Of a DNA stretch of 39,444 nucleotides, positions 23,090 through 32,942 are shown one piece after another. A program made the translations under genes and the position numbers. This DNA comes from Streptomyces afghaniensis 772. GTDB taxonomy: Bacteria; Actinomycetota; Actinomycetes; Streptomycetales; Streptomycetaceae. Position 1 is the stretch's first letter; each line of letters starts with the position of its first letter. A model generated the notes under the pieces. The model saw nothing but the letters and a program-made list of their open reading frames with translations, made no database searches and was not told the origin of the DNA. Where the stretch lies: contig KE354115.1 in NCBI GenBank assembly GCA_000415505.1, positions 1 to 39,444 of the forward strand, in the 5' to 3' direction.

Positions 23090-23146
23090 GCCACCGCAGG
23101 ACTGGTCCCCTCCTGGCCTGCCGCCGACTCGCGAGAGGAGACTCCG

Positions 23147-24139
23147 GTGAGCGGACAAGAACCGTCCGACGAGCGCCTGACGGACCTGGTCCACGACGCT
23201 GCCGCCGCCCCGTCGATGCACAACGCACAGCCCTGGCGCTTCCGCTACGTCCGGCGCAGCCGCACGTTCGAGATGCGCGCCGACTTCGAGCGTGCCATGC
23301 CACGCTCCGACCCCCGTACCCGCGGCCTTCACATTGGCTGCGGCGCCGCCCTGCTGAACCTGCGGGTCGCCGTGGCCCACGAGGGCTGGCATCCGGAGAC
23401 CCGGCTGCTGCACGACCCGTCCGATCCGGCGCTCCTCGCGAGCGTGCGGCTGACCGCACCCGGAATCGGGGAGAACGACCTCGGCACGCTGTATCCGGCG
23501 ATCCACGAACGGCACAGCAGCCGCTTCCCGTTCGACGAGACGGAGATTCCCGATGCCGTGCGGGAGGCGCTCAGCGAGGCCGCCCGGCGTGAGGGAGCCG
23601 AGCTGACGTTCCCCACCTCATGGCATCTGCAGGAGGTGCTGGAGATGGTCCGGGAAGCCGAGGCGCGCAACCTCACCGACCGCGGCAGCGACCAGGACCT
23701 GGCCGAATGGACCCGTATCGACGCTCCGTCGGCGAACATGACCGACGACGGAGTCCCGGAATACGCCTTCGGGCCGCGCAAGCGCGGGGGCAAAGCTCCC
23801 ATGCGGGACTTCGCGGGCCCGCGGCAGGTGGCGGGAAGGGACGCTGCAGACTTCGAAGAGAGCCCTCAGGTAGCCCTGGTCAGCACGAGCCACGACCGTC
23901 CGGAGGACTGGCTGCGCGCCGGCCAGGCCATGGAACGCGTCCTGCTGCTGGCCACCCTGGAGGGCGTGTCCAGCTCCTTCGCCACCCAGCCCCTCGAATG
24001 GACGGACCTGCGCTGGCCGCTGCGTGATCCGGTCACCGGGACGGGCTACACGCAGATGCTGCTGCGCCTGGGATACGGCCCCAAAGGCTCCCGCACGCCG
24101 CGCCGACCAGTGGCGGAGGTACTCGACATCCGGCCCTGA
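23147..24139 (+). CDS. Acg-family nitroreductase
   Basis: A 330-residue protein of the Acg (Rv2032/Rv3127/Rv3131) family, an enlarged nitroreductase fold of two fused half-domains. Marks are APSMHNAQPWRFRY (residues about 21-34, the flavin-proximal loop), RSDPRTRGLHIGCGAALLNLRVA, the ERHSSRFPF segment, a lid region with APRR-like basic residues (FGPRKRGGKAPMRDFAGP), and the C-terminal GxAMERVLLLATLEGVSSSFATQPLE and LRLGYGP. Members bind FMN tightly and are DosR-regulated in mycobacteria; enzymatic turnover is unclear, and flavin storage has been proposed. GTG 23147 follows GAGAGGAG. It probably forms an operon with the XRE-PNPOx fusion upstream. Confidence 0.91.
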   Translation: MSGQEPSDERLTDLVHDAAAAPSMHNAQPWRFRYVRRSRTFEMRADFERAMPRSDPRTRGLHIGCGAALLNLRVAVAHEGWHPETRLLHDPSDPALLASVRLTAPGIGENDLGTLYPAIHERHSSRFPFDETEIPDAVREALSEAARREGAELTFPTSWHLQEVLEMVREAEARNLTDRGSDQDLAEWTRIDAPSANMTDDGVPEYAFGPRKRGGKAPMRDFAGPRQVAGRDAADFEESPQVALVSTSHDRPEDWLRAGQAMERVLLLATLEGVSSSFATQPLEWTDLRWPLRDPVTGTGYTQMLLRLGYGPKGSRTPRRPVAEVLDIRP

Positions 24140-24165
24140 CCTGCCCGAGGGACCGCAGCCCGTCG

Positions 24166-24186
24166 GTGCCGGGCGCCGCCCGGTAC
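24166..24186. terminator. Hairpin terminator between nitroreductase and CBS-BON genes
   Basis: GTGCCGGGC (24166-24174) pairs with GCCCGGTAC (24178-24186), nine pairs with one G-T wobble and a 3-base loop, in the 52-base gap between convergent genes. Confidence 0.55.
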
Positions 24187-24191
24187 ACGGG

Positions 24192-24869
24192 TCACTGACC
24201 TTCCTCCGGCCTGTCCGGACCGGCTGACTGCCCGGTGAGCTGCGGCTCGACGTCCACGACGCCCTCCACGGCGCGCACGAGGCGCACGGCGACCGAGATG
24301 AGCGAGGTGTCGTGGATGTGTCCGCGGAGGGTGACGACTCCCTCGTGTACGTTCACGTGGATGGCGTGGCTGAAGGCCGGGAAGAGGTAGGACACCACGG
24401 TGCGGCGGACCTCCTCCTCGATGTCCTCGTCCGACCGCAGGAAGACCTTCAGCAGATCGGCACGGCTGACGATGCCTTGGAGCATGCCGATGTCGTCGAC
24501 TACGGGCAGTCGCTTGACGTGCCGGACGGCCATGATCCTGGCCGCCTGTGCCAAGGTGGCGTCGGGGTGGACCGTGATCGCGGGGGTGCTCATGAGCTCT
24601 TCCGCCGTCACGCCCCCGGCCTTGGCGACGTCGGACAGGCTCCGGCGCTGCTCGAAGAGGTTCGGGTCGCTGTCGCGGAACTCCTCCTTGGGCAGCAGGT
24701 CGGCCTCGGACACGACGCCGATGACGCGCCCTTCACCCTCCAGGACCGGCATGGCACTGACCTTCCACTGCTCCATGGTCCGGACGATCTCCTTGAACGG
24801 CGCGTCGCGTCCCACGGCCACGACCGTCTGGGTCATCACATCGCTGACGATGTGCGGGGTCTCGGACAC
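24192..24869 (-). CDS. CBS-pair plus BON domain protein
   Basis: A 225-residue third member of the CBS-BON set. The CBS motifs (about 8-62 and 92-147) include VSDVMTQTVVAVGRDAPFKE, MPVLEGEGRVIGVVSEADLL, and HVKRLPVVDDIGMLQGIVSRADLLKVF. The BON part (about 152-212) reads IHVNVHEGVVTLRGHIHDTSL and AVEGVVDVEPQL. It starts with GTG 24869 after GAGGTGG. It lies 24 bases downstream of the cyclic-nucleotide-binding gene on the same strand, an apparent two-gene operon that pairs two nucleotide-sensing proteins. Confidence 0.92.
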   Translation of the reverse strand: MSETPHIVSDVMTQTVVAVGRDAPFKEIVRTMEQWKVSAMPVLEGEGRVIGVVSEADLLPKEEFRDSDPNLFEQRRSLSDVAKAGGVTAEELMSTPAITVHPDATLAQAARIMAVRHVKRLPVVDDIGMLQGIVSRADLLKVFLRSDEDIEEEVRRTVVSYLFPAFSHAIHVNVHEGVVTLRGHIHDTSLISVAVRLVRAVEGVVDVEPQLTGQSAGPDRPEEGQ

Positions 24870-24893
24870 CGCGAACCACCTCGTCTCGCCTCG

Positions 24894-25352
24894 TCAGGGC
24901 ACCTCGCCCGCGCCGTAGGGCGCGTACAGGTCGAGCAGCCGAACCCGCGCGGACCTGAGCCGCCCCGCGATCACTGCGGCGACATAGGCCAACAGTTCCT
25001 GTCTCAGTTCCGGGTCCTTCCCGCACAGCTCACTGACCGCGGCCGCGTCGAACTCGTAGGCGCGTACCGGGCTGGTGGCCTGGGCCCCCAAGTGCCAGTG
25101 ATGGGGAGGGACCAGCCAGGACCAGCCCAGTAGTTCCCCGGCACCGAGGGTCTCGATGACCGCCGCGCGGCGGCCGGGAACATGGACGTCGAGAGCGACG
25201 GTGCCCGTGTGGATGATCCAGAAGCGGTCGGCTTTGGCGCCCTCGTTGAAGATGCGCTCGTCGATCGCGAACGACACTTCACGAGCCAGCGACATGAGCT
25301 GCTCCTGATGCTTCTTGGTCAGGGCGCCGAAAGCGCCGGTCCTCACCACCAC
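24894..25352 (-). CDS. Stand-alone cyclic-nucleotide-binding domain protein (Crp-like, no HTH)
   Basis: A 152-residue protein that consists of one cNMP-binding beta-barrel plus the start of the following helix. FGALTKKHQEQLMSLAREVSF is the N-terminal helix; DERIFNEGAKADRFWIIHTGTVAL the first strands; LGAGELLGWSWLVPPHHWHLGAQA corresponds to the phosphate-binding cassette (GELLG in place of GExxG...RxA/S). The cassette Arg that contacts the cyclic phosphate is not obvious, so the ligand may not be cAMP. There is no helix-turn-helix, so it is a sensor or partner protein rather than a Crp transcription factor. GTG 25352 follows AAGGGAGA. It is divergent from the Usp gene at 25629. Confidence 0.87.
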   Translation of the reverse strand: MVVRTGAFGALTKKHQEQLMSLAREVSFAIDERIFNEGAKADRFWIIHTGTVALDVHVPGRRAAVIETLGAGELLGWSWLVPPHHWHLGAQATSPVRAYEFDAAAVSELCGKDPELRQELLAYVAAVIAGRLRSARVRLLDLYAPYGAGEVP

Positions 25353-25628
25353 GATCGTCTCCCTTCACCGTGACCTCGGCGCGGAGCGGGCCCTGTCCGG
25401 CCGACGAGACGGCCGTGGCTGAGACGGCAGGAGCGGCACCCGGCAGGAGCGGCCCCCGTTCCTTCCCTCGGCCACCTGACTCCACGATCGTCGCAAATCG
25501 GCGCAGTGCAACCTGGGCGTGGGTGCCCCTGCCAAGAGTCGGTCCACGTGTCGCGACGGGCCCAGGGCGGTGCGACGGTATTGACAGGGACTTCCCGCAG
25601 CGCCCGGGGCAGGAAGGTGATGGTGACC

Positions 25629-26504
25629 ATGGAACTCCCGCTGGTCGTGGGTGTCGACGGATCGGAGTCCAGCCTGCAGGCCGTGGACTGGGCGGTGGAC
25701 GAGGCGGCGCGTCTCGGGCTGTCTCTGCGGCTTGTCCACGCCTCTTTGTGGGAGCGGTACGAGGCACGCCGCCCCTCCTTCAGCACCGACCGTCCGGCCG
25801 AAGAGGTTCTGGCCGAGCACATCGCGGCGTCCTGCGCGGAACGCGCCCAACTGCGCAACCCACAGGTGAAGGTGTCGAGCGACGTGCTGCCCGACGACGC
25901 CGTGTCCACACTCCTGCACGCGGCTCATGAATCCTTCGCCCTGGTCGTGGGCTCCCGCGGTCGCGGCGAGGTCGCCGGGTTGCTGCTGGGGTCGGTCAGC
26001 CTCGCGGTGGCCGCCCGTGCGGTGTGCCCGGTCTTCGTGGTCCGCGGCGGGGAGCGGAACCAGCAGGGCACCTTCGGCAAGGTCATGGTCGGCGTCGGCG
26101 ATTCGACGGAGGGCTCGGCCGCTGTGCGGTTCGCCTTCCGCGAGGCCGAGGCGCGCGGCAGCGCCCTGCACGCGGTAAGGGCCTGGCGCCGCCCCGCCCA
26201 TGAGCACGCGGACCATCCCCTGGTCGCGGACGACGCCGCCGGTGCCCACGAGGAACGGGCCTCCGCGCTCCTCACCGACGCACTGCGCGACGTCGTACGG
26301 GACCATCCGCAGGTCGAGGTGCATCGCCGAGCGGTCGAAGGCCCCGCACACAAGGTCCTCCTGGATGCCTCGACCGAGGCCGATCTGGTGGTCGTGGGCG
26401 CATTGAGGCGGCACGGTCACTTCGGTCTGCAGCTCGGCAGGGTCGCCCACACCCTGCTGCATCACGCCGAGTGCCCGGTGGCCGTCGTCCCGCAGCGGGC
26501 CTGA
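25629..26504 (+). CDS. Tandem universal stress protein
   Basis: A 291-residue protein very close to the Usp at 3417: MELPLVVGVDGSESSLQAVDWAVDEA, the shared SLWERYEARRPSFSTDRPAEEVL segment, an intact first nucleotide motif (GSRGRGEVAGLLLGS) and a degenerate second one (GALRRHGHFGLQLGR). ATG 25629 is chosen because AGGAAGG lies about 11 bases upstream; ATG 25620 and GTG 25623 are in frame. TTGACA at 25581-25586 could be part of a promoter, followed directly by GGGACTT, a DevR-like half-site without a partner. The GH65 gene follows 57 bases later, so this Usp probably heads the operon that continues to the channel and the ATPase. Confidence 0.92.
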   Translation: MELPLVVGVDGSESSLQAVDWAVDEAARLGLSLRLVHASLWERYEARRPSFSTDRPAEEVLAEHIAASCAERAQLRNPQVKVSSDVLPDDAVSTLLHAAHESFALVVGSRGRGEVAGLLLGSVSLAVAARAVCPVFVVRGGERNQQGTFGKVMVGVGDSTEGSAAVRFAFREAEARGSALHAVRAWRRPAHEHADHPLVADDAAGAHEERASALLTDALRDVVRDHPQVEVHRRAVEGPAHKVLLDASTEADLVVVGALRRHGHFGLQLGRVAHTLLHHAECPVAVVPQRA

Positions 26505-26561
26505 TCCGGCGCGCGGCTCACGCTCCCGCACATCTCGTCGAGCGAGAAGGGGAGGGCGCGG

Positions 26562-28960
26562 ATGTCGGACTGGACATGGGAGTACGAGGGCTACGACCCC
26601 ACGGCCGAGCGGCTGCGCGAATCACTCTGCACGCTGGGCAACGGCTACTTCGCCACCCGTGGTGCGGCGCCCGAGTGCCGGGCGGGCCTGGTGCACTACC
26701 CGGGGACCTACGCCGCCGGGTGCTACAACCGCCTGGAGTCGACCGTGGCGGGACGGCACGTGGTGAACGAGGACCTGGTCAACCTTCCGAACTGGCTGCT
26801 TCTGCGGTTCCGTGTGCGCCGCGCCGGAGGAGCGTGGTGCCCGTGGTTCTCTCCTGACACGAGCGCGCTACTGGACTACCGGCACGTCCTGGACCTGCGC
26901 CGGGCCACGCTCACCCGCACGCTTCGTTTCCGGGACGACGATGTGGGCGTGCTCGGCGTCCGGCAGACCCGCCTGGTGCACATGGGGGACCCTCACCTGG
27001 CGGCCCTGCGGACGGTCTTCACGCCCGAGGACTGGTCGGGGGAGATCGAGATCCGGTCCTGCCTCGACGGTGACGTGATCAACGGCAATGTGCACCGCTA
27101 CCGCGCCCTCAACGCGAGCCACCTGACCCATGTGCGGACGGGGGCACAGGAGCCCGACACGGTCTGGCTGAGCTGCCGCACCAGCACCTCGGGCATCGGT
27201 ATCGCCATGGCCGCCCGGACGGTCGTCGTCGGCCGATCCGCGGCCTCTTCGGAGCTGCGTCCCGCCCGGCGCCGTGCCGTCCACCGCTTGGTGGTCCCGA
27301 TCGCTCCGGGCCGACCCGTCGACGTGGAGAAGACAGTGGCGCTGTTCACCTCCCGCGACACGGCGATCAGCGACCCGCTCGAGGCAGCACTCGACAGGGT
27401 GTCCACGGCGGGGGGCATCTCGGAGCTGCTGGACTCCCACGTCGCCGCGTGGGAGCGGTTGTGGCGGCGCGCGGACATCCAGGTGCCCGGCCGGGCCGGC
27501 CGCGTCCTGCGCCTGCACCTCTTCCACGTCCTGCAGACGCTCTCGCCGCACACCGAGGACCTCGACGTGGGAGTGCCGCCCGGGGCCTGCACGGTGAGGC
27601 GTACCGGGGCCATGTGTTCTGGGACGAACTGTTCGTGCTGCCGTATCTCAACCTGCACTTCCCCGAGGTCTCCCGGGCGCTGCTGAACTACCGCTACCGA
27701 CGCCTCCCGCGAGCGTGCCGGGCGGCCGCCGCCATCGGCCGGGCCGGGGCGATGTACCCGTGGCAGAGCGGCAGCGACGGCCGCGAGGAGACTCAGGTGT
27801 GGCATCTCAACCCGCACTCGGGGCGCTGGCTGCCCGACCACTCCCGGCTTCAGCACCACGTTGGCTCGGCAGTCGCTTACAACGTGTGGCAGTACTGCGA
27901 GGCCACCGGTGACACGGAGTACCTGCACACCAAGGGCGCGGAGATGCTGCTGCAGATCGGCCGCTTCTGGGCTGACCTCGCCGACTTCGACCCCGGCACG
28001 GGCCGCTACCGCATCCGCGGCGTCGTCGGCCCCGACGAGTACCACGACGGCTACCCGGGTGCCGCCCGGCCAGGACTGGACGACAACACGTACACCAATG
28101 TCACCGCCGCCTGGGTCCTCACCCGTGCCCTGGATCTCCTGCGGCGCCTTCCCGCCTGGCGCCGGGAGGAACTGTTCGAACGCGTCCGGCTGGGCGGCGA
28201 CGAACTCCCCAAGTGGGAGGAGGTCTCCCGACGGTTGCGGGTGCCCTTCCACCAGGGCGTCATCAGCCAGTTCGAGGGCTACGACGACCTCGCCGACCTG
28301 GACTGGGACGCCTACCGGGCGCGATACGACAGCATCCGGCGCCTGGACCGGATCCTGGAAGCCGAGGGCGACACGGTCACCCGCTACAAGGCGTCCAAGC
28401 AGGCCGACGTCCTCATGCTCGGCTATCTCTTCTCGCCCGCCGAACTGCGGGATCTGTTCCGGCGCCTCGGGTACGACCTGGACGACGAGGTCTGGCGCAG
28501 GACCGTCGACTACTACCTCCAGCGCACCAGCCACGGCTCCACGCTCAGCGGGCTGGTCCATGGCCTGGTCCTCGCCCGCGCAAGACGAGCCGAGGCATGG
28601 AAGTACGTCCAGGAGGCGCTGCAGGCGGACATCGCCGACATCCAGGGCGGCACGACCGGCGAGGGCATCCATCTCGGGGCCATGGCCGGGACCCTGGACC
28701 TGGTCCAGCGTGGTCTGACCGGACTGGAGACGCGCGAGGACGCCCTGTGGCTGGACCCCGTCCCCCTCCCGGCACTGTCCGAGTACGGATTCTCGCTGCG
28801 CTACCGCGGTCACTGGGGTGTCGCCGTACGGCGCCGCAGAGGACAGTTGGAAATCGGTGTGCCCGACTCGGAGGAATCGCCGATCCGCGTGGTGCTGGCC
28901 GACCGGGCTGTGACCGTTGCGCCCGGGGAGACCTGCACGCTCGAACTGCCGATGAGTTGA
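26562..28960 (+). pseudogene. GH65 glycoside phosphorylase (kojibiose/trehalose/maltose phosphorylase type), one frameshift
   Basis: The gene reads as a full-length GH65 enzyme of about 799 residues if one base is restored. The first frame runs from ATG 26562 (WTWEYEGYDPTAERLRESL) to about 27578; the rest continues in the -1 frame to 28960. The break is at 27573-27581: GTGCCGCCCGGGGCC should encode V-P-A-R-G but lacks one base after GTGCCG. Downstream, all key parts are intact: YRGHVFWDELFVLPYL, the catalytic Glu in VVGPDEYHDGYPG (about residue 493), KQADVLML and the phosphate-binding RTSHGSTLSGLVHG. The enzyme would split an alpha-glucosyl disaccharide with phosphate to give beta-glucose-1-phosphate, the substrate of the HAD gene at 6702. 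It may be a true pseudogene or a sequencing error; as written, the first frame stops at 27686, before the catalytic Glu. Confidence 0.88.
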
Positions 28961-29073
28961 TCGACGCACATGGGCGTGCCGGGCCCCGCGGCTGCCGCAT
29001 GATCCACCACACAGGCCATAGGCTCCGAGAAAGCGGGTTCCGCTTCACGCGACAAGGGCCGTGGGAGACGTGA

Positions 29074-29952
29074 ATGAAGTGGCTGGTCTCGCTGGTCGGT
29101 GCCGGGCTCGTCATGATCACCCTGCGGGACCTGTTCCACACCCTCTGGCACCCCACCCGCCACGGTGGCCTGAGCCGCCTCGTCATGACGGCGCTGTGGC
29201 GACTGGCCCGGCGCTTTCGTGCGCGTAGGCGGGTGGTCGGGCTCGTGGGGCCGCTCGCCATGGTGACGGTGGTGAGTATGTGGGCCGTCACCGTCATCCT
29301 CGGCTGGGCCATCGTCTACTGGCCCCACATGCCCGGGGCGTTCACCTTCTCGCCCGGTTCCGAGGCGGCGCAGGAGCCGGCGCTGCTCGACTCCGTGTAC
29401 CTGTCGCTCGTCACGGTCGCCACCCTGGGGCTGGGGGACATCGCACCCGCTGAAAGCTGGCTTCGCCTGGTCTCACCGTTGGAAGCCCTCGTCGGCTTCG
29501 CCCTCCTGACGGCCACGGTCTCCTGGGTGCTGGAGATCTACCCGGCGCTGACCCGCAGAAGGGTCCTGGCCATCCGGCTGGCGCTGCTGCGCGACTCCGA
29601 CCCGACGACTCAGCAGATCGACTGCACGGCGGGGGCGCTCCTGCTGGACAGCCTCGCCACCGAGGTCGTACGCGTCCGTATCGACTTCACCCAGTACGCC
29701 GAGGCGTACTACTTCCATGACGGGGAGGACCACTCATCGCTGGCGGCCCTGGTCGGTTACGCCGATGCCCTTGCCCGACGCGGGCAGGCGGCGCGGCGGC
29801 CGGAAGTGCGACTGGCCGGTGACCTGCTCGCCGGTGCCCTGAAGGACTTCGCCGCCATCCTTGACCAGCGCTTCCTCCATACGGGCGGAACGCCGACGGA
29901 AGTGTTCGCCGCGTACGCCGACGACCACGGCCGCAGCCGCGCGCAGCCTTGA
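29074..29952 (+). CDS. Two-TM potassium-channel-like protein (Ion_trans_2)
   Basis: A 292-residue membrane protein. Hydrophobic segments lie near 1-17, 52-76 (GLVGPLAMVTVVSMWAVTVILGWAIVYW) and 130-150 (LEALVGFALLTATVSWVLEIY). The pore loop between the last two is SVYLSLVTVATLGLGDIAPAESWLRL, with a filter TLGLGD (about 117-122) in place of the classical TVGYGD. The C-terminal cytoplasmic part (about 155-292) is helical with no recognised RCK or nucleotide-binding domain. It is probably a cation channel of the inner membrane; ion selectivity is uncertain because of the altered filter. ATG 29074 follows GTGGGAGA. It lies 113 bases after the GH65 gene and 68 bases before the ATPase. Confidence 0.87.
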   Translation: MKWLVSLVGAGLVMITLRDLFHTLWHPTRHGGLSRLVMTALWRLARRFRARRRVVGLVGPLAMVTVVSMWAVTVILGWAIVYWPHMPGAFTFSPGSEAAQEPALLDSVYLSLVTVATLGLGDIAPAESWLRLVSPLEALVGFALLTATVSWVLEIYPALTRRRVLAIRLALLRDSDPTTQQIDCTAGALLLDSLATEVVRVRIDFTQYAEAYYFHDGEDHSSLAALVGYADALARRGQAARRPEVRLAGDLLAGALKDFAAILDQRFLHTGGTPTEVFAAYADDHGRSRAQP

Positions 29953-30020
29953 GCAAGGGTGCACTCTGAGAAGGCGGGGGTACGTCCCTCGGGTCGGCGG
30001 CCGGGTACACGACGGGAGCG

Positions 30021-32708
30021 GTGGATGGCAGCCCACGCACGGAACCGCCCGGACGCGGCTCTGTCACGGACATGAACCGGCGGGAGGGAGGCCGCAGACC
30101 CGCCGCGAAGGTCGACCGGCTCCCGGACACGACTCCCGCCACGGGGCTGTCGTCGGTCGAGGCCGCGCGGCGGCTGGCTCTCCACGGGCCCAACGAGATC
30201 CCCGCGGAACCGCGGACTCCGGTGTGGCGGCGGGTGCTGCAGCAGCTGCGCGATCCGCTGATCCTGGTTCTGCTCGTGGCGGCCGCCCTGACCATCGGGA
30301 CGGGCGATCTCTCCGACGCCGCGGTGATCCTGTTCGTGATCATCGTGAACACCGTGGTCGGCGTCGTACAGGAGGTGCGGGCGGAACAGGCGGTGATGGC
30401 GCTGTCCGCCATGAGCGCCCCCGCCGCCAGGGTGGTGCGGGACGGTGAGGAGCGCTCCGTCGCGGCAGCCGAGGTGGTGCCGGGCGATGTGGTCCTGGTG
30501 GCCGAGGGGGACATCGTTCCCGCGGACGCAGACGTGCTCGCCGCGGCGCTGCTGCTGGCCGACGAGTCGTCACTGACGGGCGAGTCCGTCCCGGTGGAGA
30601 AGGTCCCCGGCTGTGACGAGGCGCTTGGGGCAGTGTCGGCGGGCACGGTCATCGTCCGCGGTCACGGACGGGTTGTGGTGACCGCGACCGGGGCCGACAG
30701 CGCGCTCGGCCGGATCGCTTCCCTGATGGGCGGTGCGCCCGGCCTCACCCCGCTGCAGCACCGGCTGGTGAGGTTCGGCCGGACGCTGGCGGCTGTCACG
30801 GTGGCGCTGTGCGCGGTGGTGCTCGCTCTCGGGCTGGTGCGCGGCCAGCCCGTGGAGCTGATGATCGTGGCGGCGATCAGCCTCGCCGTCGCCGCCGTTC
30901 CGGAGTCTCTTCCCGCCGTGGTGACGCTCGCTCTGGCGCTGGGAGCACGGCGGATGGCGGACCGGCATGCCATCGTCCGCAGGCTGCCCGCGGTGGAGAC
31001 CCTGGGCTCGGTGACTGTGATCGCCACCGACAAGACCGGCACCCTGACCGAGGGACGGATGGCGGCAGAGCAACTGTGGACGTCCCTCGGCGAGGCATCG
31101 GTCGTGGGGGCCGGCTACGAACCCGAGGGCCGGGTCATCCGCGACGGCGAGGCGGTGACCGCGAGCGACGCGCCCGACCTGACGGCGCTGCTGAGCGTCG
31201 CGATGCTGTGCAACGACGCGGCGCTGGAGCCCCCGTCGCCCCACTTCCCGGAGTGGAGCGCGCTCGGCGATCCCACCGAGGCCGCCCTGCTGGTGGCCGG
31301 GGCCCGCCTCGGGCTGGACCGGGTGGCGCTGGACAGCGAACTGCCGCGCCTGGAGGAGATTCCCTTCGACAGCGCCCGCAAGCGCATGACGACCGTGCAC
31401 CGCCGCCCGGACGGCGGGGTGCGCATCGCGTGCAAAGGAGCGCCGGAATCCGTGCTCCGCCCGCAGATTCTGGCCGACCGCCCTGAGACGGTCGACCTCG
31501 CGACCGCACAGGCGGAGGCCTTGGCACGCCGTGGATACCGGGTGCTCGCCGTCGCCTCGGCCGACCACGACGGCCGGGCGCAGCCACCCCCGACCTGGGA
31601 ATCGGGCCTGTCGCTCCTCGGCCTCGTCGGCATCCTGGACCCGCCCCGCAGCGCGTCCGAGCCGACGATCACCGCCTGCAAACGGGCCGGCATCGTCCCC
31701 GTACTCATCACCGGCGACCACCCGCTGACCGCGCGGGCCGTGGCCGGGCGCCTCAGCATCGCCACCCGGGACGACGAGGTCGCCACCGGGGACCGGATCC
31801 GGACAGGCACGGCGGGCGATCTGACGGACGTACGCGTCTACGCCCGGACCACTCCCGAGCAGAAGCTGGACATCGTCCAGGCGTGGCGCGGGGCCGGGCA
31901 CGTGGTCGCGATGACGGGGGACGGCGTCAACGACGGCCCGGCGCTGCGTCAGGCCGACATCGGCGTGGCCATGGGCCGGCGCGGCACCGAGGTCGCACGC
32001 CAGGCGGCCGATCTGGTGCTCGCCGACGACAACCCGGCCACGATCGTGGCGGCCGTCGAGGAGGGACGCCGGGTCTACGCGAACGTGCGCCGGTTCCTGC
32101 TCTACGGGCTCGCCGGGGGCACCGCGGAGATCCTGGTGATGCTCCTCGGCCCCTTCCTGGGGATGCCGCTGCCGCTGCTGCCCGCGCAGATTCTGTGGAT
32201 CAATCTGCTCACGCACGGCCTGCCCGGTGTCGCTCTCGGTGCGGAACCCGTCGACCCGGACACGATGCGCCACCCGCCCCGGCCTCCCGAAGAGAGCGTG
32301 CTGGGGGCCGGTCTGTGGCCGCGGATCCTGTTCATGGGGGCCTTTGTCGCGACGGTGACCCTCGTGGTCGGCGTCTGGGCTCGGGAGACCGGACGTCCCT
32401 GGCAGTCCATGATGTTTCTGGTGCTCGGTGCGACCCAGCTCGGCGTGGCGCTCGGCTCCCGGGCCCGCCCGGGCACCCTGGCCAACCCGTTCCTGCTGGT
32501 GGCCGTGGGCGTGGCACTGAGCCTCCAGGCGGCCGGTGTCTATCTGCCGCCCCTGCGGGACCTGCTGGGTACGGAGCCGCTCCCGCTCACCGACCTGGCG
32601 ATCGCCTGCGTGCTGTCCGGCCTCGGCCATGTCGTCATGCGGCTCCAGGCGCGGCTAAGACCGGAACGTCCGCCGCGCGCCGGCCTACCGGCATCCCAGG
32701 GACATTGA
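30021..32708 (+). CDS. Cation-transporting P-type ATPase (P2, CtpF-like)
   Basis: An 895-residue ion pump of the P2 class. Visible parts: N-terminal cation-ATPase domain ([19 protein letters not shown]), first helix pair, actuator motif SLTGES (residues 186-189 are TGES), PES in TM4 (AVPESLPAV, about 292-298), phosphorylation site DKTGTLTEG with Asp337, KGAPE in the nucleotide domain, hinge [11 protein letters not shown] (D634, D638) and a C-terminal group of helices ([19 protein letters not shown]). The absence of a CPx motif or heavy-metal domain, and the PES/NLLTHG signatures, point to Ca2+, Na+ or another light cation. The mycobacterial relative CtpF (Rv1997) is DosR-regulated. GTG 30021 is preferred because GGGAG precedes it; ATG 30072 lacks a ribosome site. 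A 6-bp hairpin follows at 32725-32745. Confidence 0.93.
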   Translation: MDGSPRTEPPGRGSVTDMNRREGGRRPAAKVDRLPDTTPATGLSSVEAARRLALHGPNEIPAEPRTPVWRRVLQQLRDPLILVLLVAAALTIGTGDLSDAAVILFVIIVNTVVGVVQEVRAEQAVMALSAMSAPAARVVRDGEERSVAAAEVVPGDVVLVAEGDIVPADADVLAAALLLADESSLTGESVPVEKVPGCDEALGAVSAGTVIVRGHGRVVVTATGADSALGRIASLMGGAPGLTPLQHRLVRFGRTLAAVTVALCAVVLALGLVRGQPVELMIVAAISLAVAAVPESLPAVVTLALALGARRMADRHAIVRRLPAVETLGSVTVIATDKTGTLTEGRMAAEQLWTSLGEASVVGAGYEPEGRVIRDGEAVTASDAPDLTALLSVAMLCNDAALEPPSPHFPEWSALGDPTEAALLVAGARLGLDRVALDSELPRLEEIPFDSARKRMTTVHRRPDGGVRIACKGAPESVLRPQILADRPETVDLATAQAEALARRGYRVLAVASADHDGRAQPPPTWESGLSLLGLVGILDPPRSASEPTITACKRAGIVPVLITGDHPLTARAVAGRLSIATRDDEVATGDRIRTGTAGDLTDVRVYARTTPEQKLDIVQAWRGAGHVVAMTGDGVNDGPALRQADIGVAMGRRGTEVARQAADLVLADDNPATIVAAVEEGRRVYANVRRFLLYGLAGGTAEILVMLLGPFLGMPLPLLPAQILWINLLTHGLPGVALGAEPVDPDTMRHPPRPPEESVLGAGLWPRILFMGAFVATVTLVVGVWARETGRPWQSMMFLVLGATQLGVALGSRARPGTLANPFLLVAVGVALSLQAAGVYLPPLRDLLGTEPLPLTDLAIACVLSGLGHVVMRLQARLRPERPPRAGLPASQGH

Positions 32709-32724
32709 GTGGTGTGGGTGCCTG

Positions 32725-32745
32725 TTCCCGGCATGCGCACGGGAA
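32725..32745. terminator. Possible terminator after the P-type ATPase gene
   Basis: TTCCCG (32725-32730) and CGGGAA (32740-32745) can pair around a 9-base loop, 16 bases after the ATPase stop. Confidence 0.4.
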
Positions 32746-32942
32746 GTGAGGAATCCACACTGGTCTGGAGGGGCACCGGCCTGAGTGGGCCATGTCGTCG
32801 AGATCATCTGCGCGACCCTTGACCGACCTGGCGTCGTTCGGCCTGCGGCCCTTGAGGCCAGACATGGCATGCCGTCGTGCCGAGTCCGTCGCTGCGATGC
32901 CGCACTTACGCATTTTCGTCGAGGCAGGTTCAGGAGGTCACG

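Noticed and set aside
27098-28969. Long minus-strand open frame antisense to the GH65 gene
   Set aside because: Composition is typical of an antisense GC-rich frame, and the plus strand carries clear GH65 motifs.
30570-32630. Long minus-strand open frame antisense to the P-type ATPase
   Set aside because: No recognisable domains; the sense strand has all P-type ATPase motifs.
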